Both the position numbers and the translations under genes were made by a program. The notes under the pieces are model-generated. The model did no database searches, was not told where the DNA came from, and saw nothing but the letters and a program-made list of their open reading frames with translations. A DNA stretch of 64,000 nt from Pristionchus mayeri (lineage: Eukaryota; Nematoda; Chromadorea; Rhabditida; Neodiplogasteridae): assembly GCA_036245805.1 (NCBI GenBank), contig BTRK01000003.1, forward strand, positions 24,872,685 to 24,936,684. Reading direction: 5' to 3'. Every line of letters begins with the position of its first letter. Position 1 is the stretch's first letter. Positions 63,047 to 64,000 of the stretch are shown one piece after another.

Positions 63047-64000
63047 GTACTTTCTTTATAAGAGCTCGCTTCAGTAAGAATCGGACAATCACTGTTACAT
63101 GTTAAAGCTAGTTAAATATCTGAAATTTGGGGATTTGGATTTTCTAGCCTACTGATGACTATAGTTATTTTGCTCAAACATTAGTCGTTGGGGCAGATTC
63201 CGTGACATTAAATAATTCGGAAATCGCTAAAATTAAGGTAGAATGACAAGGCGACCACGCCTGCCTACTTATTTTTTTATTTAAATATTAAAATAAATTG
63301 TTAAAACTAGTGGGGAAAAGCTACTCTAAGCTTTTCGAGTGCGTTCACTTTTGGAACGCCTGAACGACGGGCTCTCTTTCATCTGTTATGGCAAAAAGTA
63401 TCTGCTTTTCGGAGCTTACTGTTTTATCTTACATAAGCCGCACGAGCCTTTCAGACAGGTTTCGCTATAATTCTAAGATTGATGTGGTCACAACCTTAAA
63501 TAGGCCATCTGCTCGAGATAAAAAATGTAGCTAGCCAAATGGCGGCAGACCTAACTTGGAAATGTGACCTTTTGAAAAAAAGGTAACCTACATTAAATCG
63601 TCTAATTCATTGAAACATTGACAGCCAAACCTGCCAGTATTCTATATAATCTTAGATTTTTGTTTATTTTAGGAGCCAATTCATAGCCTTTAAGGAAATC
63701 TCGGAGCAAAGCAAAAGAGTTTGTTTATGCCGGGAACCGATGTATCAACCTTCAGTTTTCAAATTCACTGCTTTATCCACTTGGCCATGGAAACAGGATA
63801 AAATGGCGTTTATAATTTATTTTAAATCAACTTACTATTAAGTCAAGCAGGAAACATATTAGCCTCGGTGTTTTAAAATGATTTCACAAAAAAAAAGTTC
63901 TTGATAGCATCCGAATCGAGAATATTTGTTCCCTTGCAGCTGTGAGCCAACTTTTGCAGTTATTAGCCATCAACTTATTTTTTCTTACCTATTACTCCTA
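63047..64000. other. Probable helicase intron sequence, AT-rich
   Basis: No coding exon of the helicase or other gene is recognisable. The donor at 63047 (gtactt) opens an intron that seems to extend past the window edge. Confidence 0.5.

Overview
This is eukaryotic, almost certainly nematode, genomic DNA. Genes are split into many short exons by introns that are often only 45-70 bp long. The window encodes nematode hallmark families: two tandem DB-module secreted proteins, a small MSP-domain protein and a TRA-1/GLI factor. Several start codons sit a few bases after a lone 3' splice site, as expected for spliced-leader trans-splicing. Introns carry long G or C runs and the TACTGTAG-type words common in rhabditid genomes. 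A diplogastrid/rhabditid relative is my best guess, not a proven assignment. The supplied open frames often begin at non-ATG codons, so the gene models were rebuilt from homology, splice sites and phase.

Layout. 0-5 kb: a long inverted repeat, a CK1/TTBK-like kinase (+), then a second long inverted repeat. 5-17 kb: a replication-gene neighbourhood with MCM6 (+), an unknown four-TM protein (-), a small unknown gene (+), a tail-anchored coiled-coil protein (-) and RPA1 (-). Both replication genes have E2F-type promoter words. 17-22.6 kb: the spliceosome factor CWC25 (+), whose introns hold MITEs and a dead mariner. 24.3-28.6 kb: a complete integrin beta (pat-3 type, +). 29.4-31.8 kb: a small one-TM protein and a TMUB ubiquitin-like membrane protein (+). 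31.9-34.7 kb: two DB-module secreted proteins (-). 36.3-48.5 kb: tra-1/GLI (-), with all five zinc fingers and one intron filled by 18 exact 77-bp repeats. 49.8-50.3 kb: a 500-N assembly gap. 50.5-52.0 kb: cadherin exons (-). 52.6-53.3 kb: an MSP-domain protein (-). 53.7-58.2 kb: a LOTUS-domain protein (-) with a third long inverted repeat inside. 58.4-60.9 kb: repeat-rich and gene-poor. 60.9-63.0 kb: the 5' part of a DEAD-box helicase (+), with a retrotransposon remnant in its first intron.

The gene set is mostly conserved housekeeping (replication, splicing, ribosome biogenesis, adhesion) plus nematode sex/germline factors (TRA-1, MSP, LOTUS). The most striking feature is the repeat array in tra-1. 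Every unit copies the real 3' splice site and the first exon bases, but is followed by an in-frame stop, giving 17 apparent poison acceptors between zinc fingers 2 and 3 of the sex-determination regulator. Other points worth checking are the repeated use of GAG acceptors and GC donors, a CWC25 lacking its usual N-terminal domain, and three long near-perfect palindromes.
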